Below, piece after piece: positions 42,692 to 50,661 of a stretch of 64,000 nt of DNA; the stretch's first letter is position 1, and the number at the start of each line of letters is the position of its first letter. This DNA comes from Sporosarcina sp. (GTDB lineage Bacteria > Bacillota > Bacilli > Bacillales_A > Planococcaceae). Below the pieces are notes generated by a model. It made no database searches. It was not told the origin of the DNA and worked only from the letters and a program-made list of their open reading frames with translations. A program made the position numbers and the translations under genes. Location: assembly GCA_026169375.1 (NCBI GenBank), contig JAPFCR010000014.1:1-64000 (forward strand). Direction: 5' to 3'.

Positions 42692-43723
42692 ATGGTTGCT
42701 TCATCAGAATTATCCGCTCCAAAACGTTCTCGACCTATTCGAGCAATCATCGTTTTATTCGGTGGTATGCTGGCATTACTGCTTGCCATCGGGTTATCCA
42801 TTTCATTTGGAGCGGCGGATATACAGTTAGCTACTGTTTGGACAGCAGTGTTTAGTTTTAATCCTGACGTAACTGCACACCAAATTATTCGAGAAATCCG
42901 GTTGCCGCGTGTGCTTGGTGCGGCAATGGTTGGTGCTTGTTTTGCGGTTGCTGGGGCATTGATGCAAGGCATGACACGCAATCCATTAGCTGATTCAGGA
43001 CTGTTAGGAATTAACGCGGGTGCTGCGTTTATGCTAGCGATATGTTTTGCGTTATGGCCAAGCCTGCCTTATTTATATGTAATCCTATTTTCCTTTTTAG
43101 GTGCTGGTTTAGGCGCCGGAATTGTTTACGGTGTTGGCTCAATGTCGAGAGGCGGATTAACACCGATGCGTCTTGTGCTTGCGGGTGCGGCAGTGAGTGC
43201 TTTGTTAGGCGCACTCAGTGAAGGCGTTGCGTTATATTTCCGAATTGGACAAGATTTAGCTTTTTGGTATGCGGGTGGTGTATCAGGAACGAAGTGGATT
43301 CATCTTCAAGTGATGTCGCCGTGGTTGCTTGCTGCAATGATTGGCGCGGTGATTTTATCGCGTTCCATTACGCTACTGAGTCTTGGGGAAGAAGTGTCGA
43401 TTGGACTTGGGCAACGAACGAAGACAATTAAAGTTGTTGGCATGGTGATTGTCCTTATTTTAGCGGGTGCCGCAGTATCTGTCGTTGGTGCGGTTGGTTT
43501 TGTTGGTTTGGTTGTTCCGCATTTAACTCGCTTTTTAGTCGGACATGACTATCGCTGGATTATTCCTTGTTCGATTGTGCTCGGCAGTTTGTTAGTTGTC
43601 TTAGCTGATCTAGGTGCAAGAATGATTAATCCGCCGTATGAGACGCCGATTGGTGCACTCATTGCGTTAATTGGGGTTCCTTTCTTCCTTTATCTTGCAA
43701 GAAAAGGAGGAAAAGAAATATGA
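42692..43723 (+). CDS. Iron-siderophore ABC permease, FecCD family (343 aa)
   Basis: FecCD/BtuC fold with about nine helices: IREIRLPRVLGAAMVGACFA, GMTRNPLADSGLLGINAGAA and GAVGFVGLVVPHLTRFLVG. ATG 42692 is chosen because GAGGGGGAAG is about 6 bp upstream. It overlaps the next permease by 4 bp; the two probably form a heterodimer. Confidence 0.92.
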   Translation: MVASSELSAPKRSRPIRAIIVLFGGMLALLLAIGLSISFGAADIQLATVWTAVFSFNPDVTAHQIIREIRLPRVLGAAMVGACFAVAGALMQGMTRNPLADSGLLGINAGAAFMLAICFALWPSLPYLYVILFSFLGAGLGAGIVYGVGSMSRGGLTPMRLVLAGAAVSALLGALSEGVALYFRIGQDLAFWYAGGVSGTKWIHLQVMSPWLLAAMIGAVILSRSITLLSLGEEVSIGLGQRTKTIKVVGMVIVLILAGAAVSVVGAVGFVGLVVPHLTRFLVGHDYRWIIPCSIVLGSLLVVLADLGARMINPPYETPIGALIALIGVPFFLYLARKGGKEI

Positions 43724-44751
43724 AGCTGAGTATGACGCAAGCTCAAAGAAAAGTGAGGACAAAAAATTTATGGGTACTGACAAGCCTCGTTATCCTAATT
43801 GTGATTGTTTTTATGATTAGTATGAATACTGGATACATAAAGTTATCGCCGCTTGAAGTTGTTCGTACATTATTCGGACTTGGCACGGCACAGCAAGCAT
43901 TGGTTTTATTTGACTTTCGTTTACCAAGAATTGTTCTGTCAATCCTTGTTGGGATGGGGCTGGCGGTTTCTGGTTGCGTGCTTCAAGGGGTTACGCGGAA
44001 TGCCTTGGCCGATCCAGGCATTTTAGGCATTAATGCCGGTGCGGGATTAGTTGTCATGCTGTTTATTTCATTTTTCCCGTCTACTACAGATACACCTGTA
44101 TTTATGTTGCCTATTTTAGCGTTTACGGGTGCGGGAGCGACAGCCGCTATCATTTACGTTTTGTCTTATAAAAGACATGAAGGGATATCGCCGATACGAC
44201 TGCTCTTAACGGGCATAGCGGTTGCGGCCGGGATTAGTTCGGCAACGATTATTTTGACATTGCGCTTAAGTCCAGAAAATTACCAATTTGTAGCGACTTG
44301 GTTAGCGGGAAGTATTTGGGGTTCGAATTGGAAGTTTGTCTTGTCGTTACTCCCATGGCTTATTGTTTTGCTGTTATTTGTATATTTGAAAGCAAATGTA
44401 TTAAATGTCCTTAATTTGGGTGATTTAACGGCGATTGGGCTAGGGGCTTCCATTGAAAAAGAACGGCGCATTTTACTTGCAGCGGCTGTTGGTTTAGCGG
44501 GTGCCAGTGTTTCGGTAAGTGGTGGCATTGGCTTTGTTGGATTAGTTGGTCCTCATTTGGCAAGGCAACTTGTCGGAGCGAGACATCAAGTGTTAATTCC
44601 AACGGCTGCTTTGACGGGTGCTTTATTGGTTCTGGTAGCGGATACGATTGGACGGTGGATTTTACAGCCATCGGAAATTCCAGCGGGCATTGTCGTTGCG
44701 ATTATTGGTGCACCTTATTTCTTATATTTATTATCCCGTTTGCAAGATTAA
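43720..44751 (+). CDS. Iron-siderophore ABC permease, FecCD family, second subunit (343 aa)
   Basis: Same fold: FDFRLPRIVLSILVGMGLAV, GVTRNALADPGILGINAGAG and GGIGFVGLVGPHLARQLVGA. Translation is coupled to the preceding gene through the ATGA overlap; AAGGAGGAAAAGAAAT also provides a site. Confidence 0.92.
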   Translation: MKLSMTQAQRKVRTKNLWVLTSLVILIVIVFMISMNTGYIKLSPLEVVRTLFGLGTAQQALVLFDFRLPRIVLSILVGMGLAVSGCVLQGVTRNALADPGILGINAGAGLVVMLFISFFPSTTDTPVFMLPILAFTGAGATAAIIYVLSYKRHEGISPIRLLLTGIAVAAGISSATIILTLRLSPENYQFVATWLAGSIWGSNWKFVLSLLPWLIVLLLFVYLKANVLNVLNLGDLTAIGLGASIEKERRILLAAAVGLAGASVSVSGGIGFVGLVGPHLARQLVGARHQVLIPTAALTGALLVLVADTIGRWILQPSEIPAGIVVAIIGAPYFLYLLSRLQD

Positions 44752-44772
44752 CTTAAAATGGAGAGTGGAATT

Positions 44773-45726
44773 TTGTTTAATTCGAAAAAAGTACTAGCCA
44801 GTTTTCTGGCGTTATTCATCCTATTAGCTGGTTGTAGTGCGAAAAAAGAGACTAGCAAAGAGGTAGAAATAGATGTTGCAACAGAAGAACGAACATTAAC
44901 AGATGCAATGGGGCATGAAGTGACGATTCCTGCAAACCCTGAGCGTGTCATTGCATCGTATTTGGAAGATAATTTAGTTGCGCTTGGCATTACGCCTGTT
45001 GCACAGTGGACGGTGAATAACGGGGCTTCGATTCAAGCGTATTTGCAAGAAGAATTAAAAGATATTCCGACAATTCCATATGATCTACCGTTTGAAGTTG
45101 TGACTAGCTTCGCACCAGACTTATTGATTATGAGCGGTGCAGAAGCAGTTGAAGGATCAACATACGAACAGTATTCTAAAATAGCACCTACGTATGTTTT
45201 AGAAGTGGAAAATAATAGTGATTGGCGCGGTAAATTACTAAAAGTCGGCGAAGTGTTTGACAAAACGGAAGAAGCTGAGAAAGTGTTAGCGGCGTATGAT
45301 GAAAAAGCGAAAGAAACGAAGACATTCATTCAAGAATCGATTGGGGAAGAATCGGCGGCAGCAATTTGGCTCGTCAATAATAACTTCTTCATTGTCGGGG
45401 ATAATGTTTCAAGTGGTGCAGTGTTATACGAAGATTTAGGCCTTACGATGCCGAATGTTGTCAAAGAAATATCAAGTACAGCAACAGGAAACTGGTCATC
45501 AATTTCATTAGAAAAGTTAGCTGAACTAGATGCAGACCATCTCTTTTTAATTAACAGTGATAAAGGAAATGGCGCAGAAATGTTAAAAGATCCTGTGTGG
45601 AAAGATATTCCTGCCGTCAAAAATGGCAATATTTATGAGTTTGAAGCGGAAACAGCTTGGCTTTATTCAGGTCCGATTGCAAATAGCCAAATTATAGATG
45701 ATGTGATTGAATCACTGACGAAATAA
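44773..45726 (+). CDS. Iron-siderophore-binding lipoprotein (317 aa)
   Basis: Lipoprotein signal ending at Cys21 (LLAGC) and a TroA/FecB-type fold: RTLTDAMGHEVTIPANPERV IASY, FAPDLLIMSGAE, LDADHLFLINSDKG. TTG 44773 is preferred because GGAGAG is 7 bp upstream; ATG 44758 has no site. It supplies siderophore to the two FecCD permeases. The siderophore is not identifiable. Confidence 0.88.
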   Translation: MFNSKKVLASFLALFILLAGCSAKKETSKEVEIDVATEERTLTDAMGHEVTIPANPERVIASYLEDNLVALGITPVAQWTVNNGASIQAYLQEELKDIPTIPYDLPFEVVTSFAPDLLIMSGAEAVEGSTYEQYSKIAPTYVLEVENNSDWRGKLLKVGEVFDKTEEAEKVLAAYDEKAKETKTFIQESIGEESAAAIWLVNNNFFIVGDNVSSGAVLYEDLGLTMPNVVKEISSTATGNWSSISLEKLAELDADHLFLINSDKGNGAEMLKDPVWKDIPAVKNGNIYEFEAETAWLYSGPIANSQIIDDVIESLTK

Positions 45727-45735
45727 TTTTTATTA

Positions 45736-45920
45736 AATGCGTGCCTGTGCATCAAATGCGTGCCTGTGCATCACACAATTCGGACACTATTCCGACAATG
45801 GCGGATGAAGATCCGTACCTGTGCATGTGTTTTTCGTTAAATGCGTGCCTGTGCATCACACAACTCAGACACTATTCTGACAAAGGTGAATAAAGATCCG
45901 TACCTGTGCATGTATTTTTC
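45736..45920. repeat. Tandem CCTGTGCAT repeat units (about 2.3 units)
   Basis: Two nearly identical units run AAATGCGTGCCTGTGCATCA ... CAATTCGGACACTATTCCGACAA ... GATCCGTACCTGTGCATGT ... TTTTTC, with a partial unit in front. The inner GGACACTATTCCGACA part also holds a small GG/CC pairing. The stretch 45921-46054 has nothing else visible. Confidence 0.8.
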
Positions 45921-46054
45921 GTGGGATTGCTTTAAATGGAATGAGAGTTGGAAGTTTACGTATTATTTTTAAGTTCCAGAAGCTTTCGGGAAAGTTCGCA
46001 ATGTTATGAGGAAAGAAGCCGACACTTTACCAAAAAGTTTACAAGGATTTCCAA

Positions 46055-46114
46055 GAAAAAAACGAGCAGTTTGATTTCCATATTCGATTAGCGATGGAAT
46101 CAAAACTGCTCGTT
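46055..46114 (-). terminator. Terminator of the tlp-like gene
   Basis: Stem ACGAGCAGTTTGATTTCCAT / ATGGAATCAAAACTGCTCGT (one bulge) with a T run on the minus strand. Confidence 0.85.
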
Positions 46115-46117
46115 GTT

Positions 46118-46315
46118 TTATTTCCTGTCAGTCTCAGGATGTGTGCCGCGAAGGCTGTTTTCACGTCGTCTGTTTTTAGCTTTAATGGCTTCAAGTTCTT
46201 TACCTTCCGCAAACTCCGCAGCAAACTCTGCTGATTCCATATTACGAATTGTTTTTTCCACTCTCTCTTCATGATTCGCATCTGTGTCATTTGGTCTTGG
46301 GAAATTTTCAGGCAT
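46118..46315 (-). CDS. tlp: Small acid-soluble spore protein, Tlp family (65 aa)
   Basis: The 65 residues (PRPNDTDANHEERVEKTIRN, MESAEFAAEFAEGKELEAIK, AKNRRRENSLRGTHPE) align with Tlp: acidic-basic helices with RVEKxIxNMExAE and IKxKNxRREES-like blocks. Tlp is made late in the forespore and stored in spores. AAATGGAGGTAAAGAT precedes the ATG; the frame is open further upstream through a palindromic repeat and is not coding there. It indicates a spore former. Family match is good but the protein is shorter at the C-terminus than B. subtilis Tlp. Confidence 0.75.
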   Translation of the reverse strand: MPENFPRPNDTDANHEERVEKTIRNMESAEFAAEFAEGKELEAIKAKNRRRENSLRGTHPETDRK

Positions 46316-46370
46316 ATCTTTACCTCCATTTAGTGATGGGGTTATTGTACCCAAATGGAGGAGAATTATG

Positions 46371-46490
46371 ATTGGTGCCTGTGCACAACACAAGATTGGT
46401 TCCTGTGCATAACACAATTCAGAACATCCAGAATTGTGTTATGCACAGGCACGCGTATAGGTACGCGTATAAATGCACATGTACGCATAT
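46371..46490. repeat. CCTGTGCAT palindrome, large copy with perfect inner arms
   Basis: GTTCCTGTGCATAACACAATTC (46399-46420) and GAATTGTGTTATGCACAGGCAC (46431-46452) pair over 22 positions with one mismatch, plus a partial unit in front and ACGCGTATAGGTACGCGTAT behind. Confidence 0.85.
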
Positions 46491-46528
46491 TCCAAATACC
46501 TTATCATATCTCCCGTCTTATTAAGCAT

Positions 46529-46542
46529 ACAGTAAATACTGT
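46529..46542. promoter_or_regulatory. Palindrome before adh
   Basis: ACAGTAAATACTGT, a perfect 14-bp palindrome 105 bp before the adh start; possible operator, regulator unknown. Confidence 0.35.
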
Positions 46543-46647
46543 GAAGTAGATAAAACTTCTGTAGCCGAATTTTTTAAGGTGAGAAAAGTCTAAATCCTTA
46601 TGGTGAACTAACGAAGAAGATATTAAAATTTCAAGGAGGAAAAATTC

Positions 46648-47670
46648 ATGTCAATGATGAAAGCAGCTGTCGTTAACGAACATTCACAAGATTTGGAGAT
46701 TAAAGAGGTACCCATTCCTGAGCTAGCTTATGGTGAAGTACTGGTAAAAACAGAAGTATCAGGTGTGTGCCATACAGATTTACACGCTAAAATTGGTGAT
46801 TGGCCTGTTAAACCAAAGCTTCCCCTCATTCCTGGTCACGAAGCAGTGGGGAAAGTTGTAAAAGTAGCCGACGGGGTTAAATCAGTTAAAGTGGGAGACC
46901 GAGTAGGAAATGCTTGGTTACATTACGCTTGTGGGGAATGTGAATTCTGTCTTACCGGAAGAGAAACTCTTTGCCACCACCAGGAAAACTCAGGGTATTC
47001 AGTGGACGGTGGTTTTGCAGAATACTTTAAAGTACCCGCAGACTATGTAGGGAAAATCCCTGATGGTTTAAGTTCTGAGGATGCTGCACCAATTCTTTGT
47101 GCTGGTGTAACGACTTATAAAGCATTAAAAGTCTCAGGAGCACAACCTGGGGATTGGGTGTCCGTATTTGGTATCGGAGGACTTGGACATCTCGCTGTTC
47201 AATATGCTAAAGCAATGGGGTTCAATGTAGTTGCAGTTGATGTTTTTGATGAGAAGCTTGAACTTGCTAAAAAATTAGGAGCTGACAAAGTAGTCAATTC
47301 ATCTAAAGGTGATCCTGTGACATTCATTAATGATGAAGTTGGTGGCGTGCAAGCAGCAATTAGTGTTGCAGTCGCGAAGAAGCCTTTTGAGCAAGCTTAT
47401 GAATCTGTAAAGCGTGGAGGAACACTTGTTGCAGTTGCACTTCCAAACGAAGACATGCCTTTACCAATTTTTGAGACGGTCTTAGACGGAAAAACTGTAA
47501 TGGGGTCTATCGTGGGTACTAGAAAAGATTTGGCAGTGGCTCTTCAATTTGCAGCAGAAGGAAAAGTAAAGGCTAATATTAGTATAGAACCTCTAGATAA
47601 TGTAAATGATATTTTTGAACGAATGGAAAAAGGGAAAATAGACGGTCGAATTGTAATGACTATGGAATAA
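46648..47670 (+). CDS. Zinc-dependent alcohol dehydrogenase, AdhP/AdhA type (340 aa)
   Basis: Catalytic zinc ligands in GVCHTDLH (Cys) and PGHEAVG (His, Glu), structural zinc in [18 protein letters not shown]-binding [15 protein letters not shown]. Length and sequence match AdhP/B. subtilis AdhA, which oxidise ethanol or reduce aldehydes; B. subtilis AdhA is induced by aldehydes through AdhR. AAGGAGGAAAAATTC precedes ATG. Single gene between a palindromic repeat and a strong terminator. Confidence 0.9.
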   Translation: MSMMKAAVVNEHSQDLEIKEVPIPELAYGEVLVKTEVSGVCHTDLHAKIGDWPVKPKLPLIPGHEAVGKVVKVADGVKSVKVGDRVGNAWLHYACGECEFCLTGRETLCHHQENSGYSVDGGFAEYFKVPADYVGKIPDGLSSEDAAPILCAGVTTYKALKVSGAQPGDWVSVFGIGGLGHLAVQYAKAMGFNVVAVDVFDEKLELAKKLGADKVVNSSKGDPVTFINDEVGGVQAAISVAVAKKPFEQAYESVKRGGTLVAVALPNEDMPLPIFETVLDGKTVMGSIVGTRKDLAVALQFAAEGKVKANISIEPLDNVNDIFERMEKGKIDGRIVMTME

Positions 47671-47728
47671 TACCGTTCATTCAGACAACTTTTAATCGAT
47701 GATAAGGAAAAGAATAAATGAAAGCTCA

Positions 47729-47775
47729 CGAGACGACTATAAAAAGATATCTTTTTATAGTCGTCTCGTTTTTTT
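47729..47775 (+). terminator. Terminator of adh, perfect 40-bp palindrome
   Basis: CGAGACGACTATAAAAAGAT and its complement meet without a loop (47729-47768), then T7. Confidence 0.9.
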
Positions 47776-47798
47776 GGGGGGGAGATGGGTTTTCATTA

Positions 47799-47872
47799 AG
47801 ATTCGCACCGGTGCGTGACTCAATACATTCAAAAGATTCGTACCTGAAAGATTCATACCTGTGCATGGTAAA
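47799..47872. repeat. Three truncated CCTGTGCAT left arms
   Basis: AGATTCGCACCGGTGCGTGA, AAGATTCGTACCTG and AGATTCATACCTGTGCATGG follow one another without right arms, about 100 bp before hsdM. A -10 TATAAT for hsdM lies at 47930-47935. Confidence 0.65.
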
Positions 47873-47978
47873 TCCAATGGAAACTAATGACAGATACGAG
47901 ATATTTTAGTGTTAGTGCCGTGGGTTTGTTATAATAGTGTATAAGTACTATCAATGATTTTTTAAAGGAGCTATTAAA

Positions 47979-49472
47979 ATGGCGAAAATAGGTTTTGAAG
48001 AAAAGCTGTGGGCATCTGCTGATAAAATGCGTAACAATATGGATGCCTCTGAATATAAACATGTTGTATTAGGGTTAATCTTTTTAAAGTATGTATCTGA
48101 TACTTTTTTAGAGAAATGGCAAGAGTTAATCGAAGTAGAACCTGATTTTGCAGAAGACCGCGATGCGTATATGGCAGAAGGTGTTTTCTGGGTACCAGAG
48201 ACAGCGAGATGGATTTATATTGCTGAACGCGCGAAGCTACCTGAAATTGGACAAGTGGTAGACAGTGCGTTAGACGCGATTGAAAAAGAAAACCCAAGCT
48301 TAAAAGGCGTCTTACCTAAAAATTATGCAAGACCTGAGCTTGATAAACGCAGGCTAGGAGAAATTATTGATCTATTTTCTAATATTGACGTTGGCGGAAG
48401 TATCGCAAGGGAAAAGGATGTACTTGGACGTGTTTATGAGTATTTTCTTGGAAAGTTTGCTGAAAATGAAGGAAAAGGCGGCGGAGAATTTTATACACCG
48501 AAAAGCGTTGTTAGTTTAATGGTTGAGATGCTGCAACCGTATAAAGGGTATGTCTATGACCCAGCTTGTGGAAGTGGCGGGATGTTCGTTCAGTCTTTAA
48601 AATTCGTTGAAGAACACGCGGGAAACACATTTGATATTTCTATTTATGGGCAAGAGTCGAACCCAACGACTTGGAAACTAGCGAAAATGAACTTAGCCAT
48701 CCGCGGCATTGAAGGAAACTTAGGTGGAAAAAACGCGGACACTTTCCATGATGATTTGCATCCATCTTTAAAAGCAGACTACATACTAGCGAATCCACCG
48801 TTTAACGACAGTGATTGGGGACAACCGAGTTTAGTAGAAGATTCTCGTTGGAACTACGGTTTACCGCCTGCGGGGAATGCGAACTACGCATGGATTTCAC
48901 ATATGCTTGATAAACTTGGTCAAAATGGAAAGGCAGGAATTGTTTTAGCGAACGGTTCATTATCTACAAACACTTCAAATGAAGGCGAAATTAGAAAGAA
49001 TATTGTAGATGCAGATCTAGTAGAAGCCATCGTTGCTTTACCAGATAAATTGTTTTACACAACAGGCATTCCAGTAACGATTTGGATTTTAAACCGTAAT
49101 AAAAAACATAAAGGAAAAACGTTATTTATAGATGCAAGAAATCTCGGCACGATGGTGAATCGTCGTTTACGTGAATTAACAGACGAAGATATTCGTAAAG
49201 TTGCAGATACGTATATTAACTGGCAAAACGATGAGAACTATGAAGATGTGCAAGGATTTTGTAAAGCAGCTGATCTAGAGAAAATTCAAAAGCATGACTA
49301 CATCTTAACGCCTGGTCGTTATGTAGGTGTTGAAGAAGAGGAAGACGACGGAGAGCCATTTGAAGAGAAAATGGAACGTTTGACAACGACATTATCAGAG
49401 CAATTTAAACAATCCAGAGAGCTGGAAGAAGAAATACGGAAACAGCTTGGAGGGATTGGGTATGAGTTGTAA
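47979..49472 (+). CDS. hsdM: Type I restriction-modification methyltransferase HsdM (497 aa)
   Basis: N-terminal HsdM helical domain ([20 protein letters not shown]), AdoMet motif [12 protein letters not shown] (about residue 191) and catalytic N6-adenine motif NPPF (about residue 272, [10 protein letters not shown]). It methylates adenines in the bipartite target that HsdS recognises. AAAGGAGCTATTAAA precedes ATG. It overlaps hsdS by 11 bp. Confidence 0.95.
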   Translation: MAKIGFEEKLWASADKMRNNMDASEYKHVVLGLIFLKYVSDTFLEKWQELIEVEPDFAEDRDAYMAEGVFWVPETARWIYIAERAKLPEIGQVVDSALDAIEKENPSLKGVLPKNYARPELDKRRLGEIIDLFSNIDVGGSIAREKDVLGRVYEYFLGKFAENEGKGGGEFYTPKSVVSLMVEMLQPYKGYVYDPACGSGGMFVQSLKFVEEHAGNTFDISIYGQESNPTTWKLAKMNLAIRGIEGNLGGKNADTFHDDLHPSLKADYILANPPFNDSDWGQPSLVEDSRWNYGLPPAGNANYAWISHMLDKLGQNGKAGIVLANGSLSTNTSNEGEIRKNIVDADLVEAIVALPDKLFYTTGIPVTIWILNRNKKHKGKTLFIDARNLGTMVNRRLRELTDEDIRKVADTYINWQNDENYEDVQGFCKAADLEKIQKHDYILTPGRYVGVEEEEDDGEPFEEKMERLTTTLSEQFKQSRELEEEIRKQLGGIGYEL

Positions 49473-50661
49473 TGGGTGGAGAGAAGTCCTACTTGAAGAT
49501 ATAGCAGCGTATAGCACTGATAAAATAGAAGTCTCTGAAATAACTATAAAAAACTATATCTCGACTACTAATATGGTCCCGAATAAAGGTGGAATTGAGA
49601 GTTCTGACTCACTACCAAGTACAAAGCGAGTAAATAAAAGTGAAAGAGGAGACACTCTAATTTCTAATATTCGACCATATTTTAAGAAAATATGGTATAG
49701 CGATTATAGTTACGGTGTCTCTAGCGACGTGCTAATAATAAGACCAAATAAGAAAAAAGTTTATAGCAAATATTTATATTACTTTTTATCCCAGGATCGT
49801 TTTTTTGATTTCATGGTAAGCACATCAAGAGGTACAAAAATGCCAAGGGGGGATAAAGATGCGATAATAAGATATCCTTTAGCCCTTCCTCCTTATAGAG
49901 AGCAGATAAGTATCGCTAATTTTTTTAAGAGCCTCGATGAAAAAATTGAAGTAAATAGCAAAATGAATGAAACCCTAGAAGAAATGGCGCAAGCGATATT
50001 TAAGCATTGGTTTGTTGATTTTGAATTTCCGAATGAAAATGGCGAGCTGTATAAAACGAGTGGTGGAAAGTTTGTTGAAAGTGAGTTAGGAATGATTCCT
50101 GAGGGATTTAAAGTTACAACTTTGGATGAAATTATAACTATATCCAGTGGTAAAAGACCAAAAAAGCGTGAGAATAATCAGTCTCCTGAATACTGCTATC
50201 CTTTAATAGGAGCAAGTTCAACAATGGGATATGTCAATGAATTTTTATATAACGAAGATATCTTGATTATCGGACGCGTTGGTACTCATGGTATTGTTCA
50301 ACGAATTTCAGAAAAATGTTGGCCATCAGACAACACTTTAGTAATGAAGAGTGATTTTTATAATTTTGTATATCAAAATCTTTGTAATATCGACTATTCA
50401 ATATTAAATCGTGGTTCGACACAACCCTTAATTACTCAAAAAGATATAAAAAACTATAAAATTATATTACCTGATAAAAAGAGTTTAAAACTTTACGAAG
50501 ATGTTGTTCAAGCTCTATTTAAATACGTTGAACAGAACAATCTTGAGAATGTTATATTATCTCAAACACGCGACACGCTTCTCCCAAAACTAATGTCTGG
50601 CGAAATTCGCATTCCTGATGCCGAAAAGGAGGTTGAGGCATGTTTACAGAAGAACAGTTAG
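49462..50661 (+). CDS. hsdS: Type I restriction specificity subunit HsdS (399 aa)
   Basis: Two target-recognition domains: one at about residues 5-165 ([20 protein letters not shown] ... [14 protein letters not shown]), then the conserved spacer helix [25 protein letters not shown], the second at about 205-385 ([20 protein letters not shown]), and the end [17 protein letters not shown]. It determines the DNA sequence bound by the complex. ATG 49462 has GGAGGGATTGGGT before it. AT-richer than hsdM and hsdR, as is usual for swapped specificity genes. The target sequence cannot be read from it. Confidence 0.93.
   Translation: MSCNGWREVLLEDIAAYSTDKIEVSEITIKNYISTTNMVPNKGGIESSDSLPSTKRVNKSERGDTLISNIRPYFKKIWYSDYSYGVSSDVLIIRPNKKKVYSKYLYYFLSQDRFFDFMVSTSRGTKMPRGDKDAIIRYPLALPPYREQISIANFFKSLDEKIEVNSKMNETLEEMAQAIFKHWFVDFEFPNENGELYKTSGGKFVESELGMIPEGFKVTTLDEIITISSGKRPKKRENNQSPEYCYPLIGASSTMGYVNEFLYNEDILIIGRVGTHGIVQRISEKCWPSDNTLVMKSDFYNFVYQNLCNIDYSILNRGSTQPLITQKDIKNYKIILPDKKSLKLYEDVVQALFKYVEQNNLENVILSQTRDTLLPKLMSGEIRIPDAEKEVEACLQKNS

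Noticed and set aside
42646..42855. 69-aa gene at the start of the siderophore permease
   Set aside because: It is out of frame with the clearly homologous FecCD permease and overlaps the ATPase end; no independent ribosome site.
46316..46417. N-terminal extension of the tlp-like gene
   Set aside because: The frame is open upstream but encodes part of the palindromic repeat (Cys-rich chance sequence). The ribosome site GGAGGTAAAGAT fixes the start at 46315.
41326..46490. CRISPR array
   Set aside because: The GTGCCTGTGCAT units recur many times, but spacing is irregular, units are palindromic, spread over tens of kilobases between genes, and no spacers of equal size or cas genes are present.
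47729..47768. Member of the palindrome family
   Set aside because: It is a perfect 40-bp palindrome but shares no core sequence with the family and has a T7 tail, so it is called a terminator.
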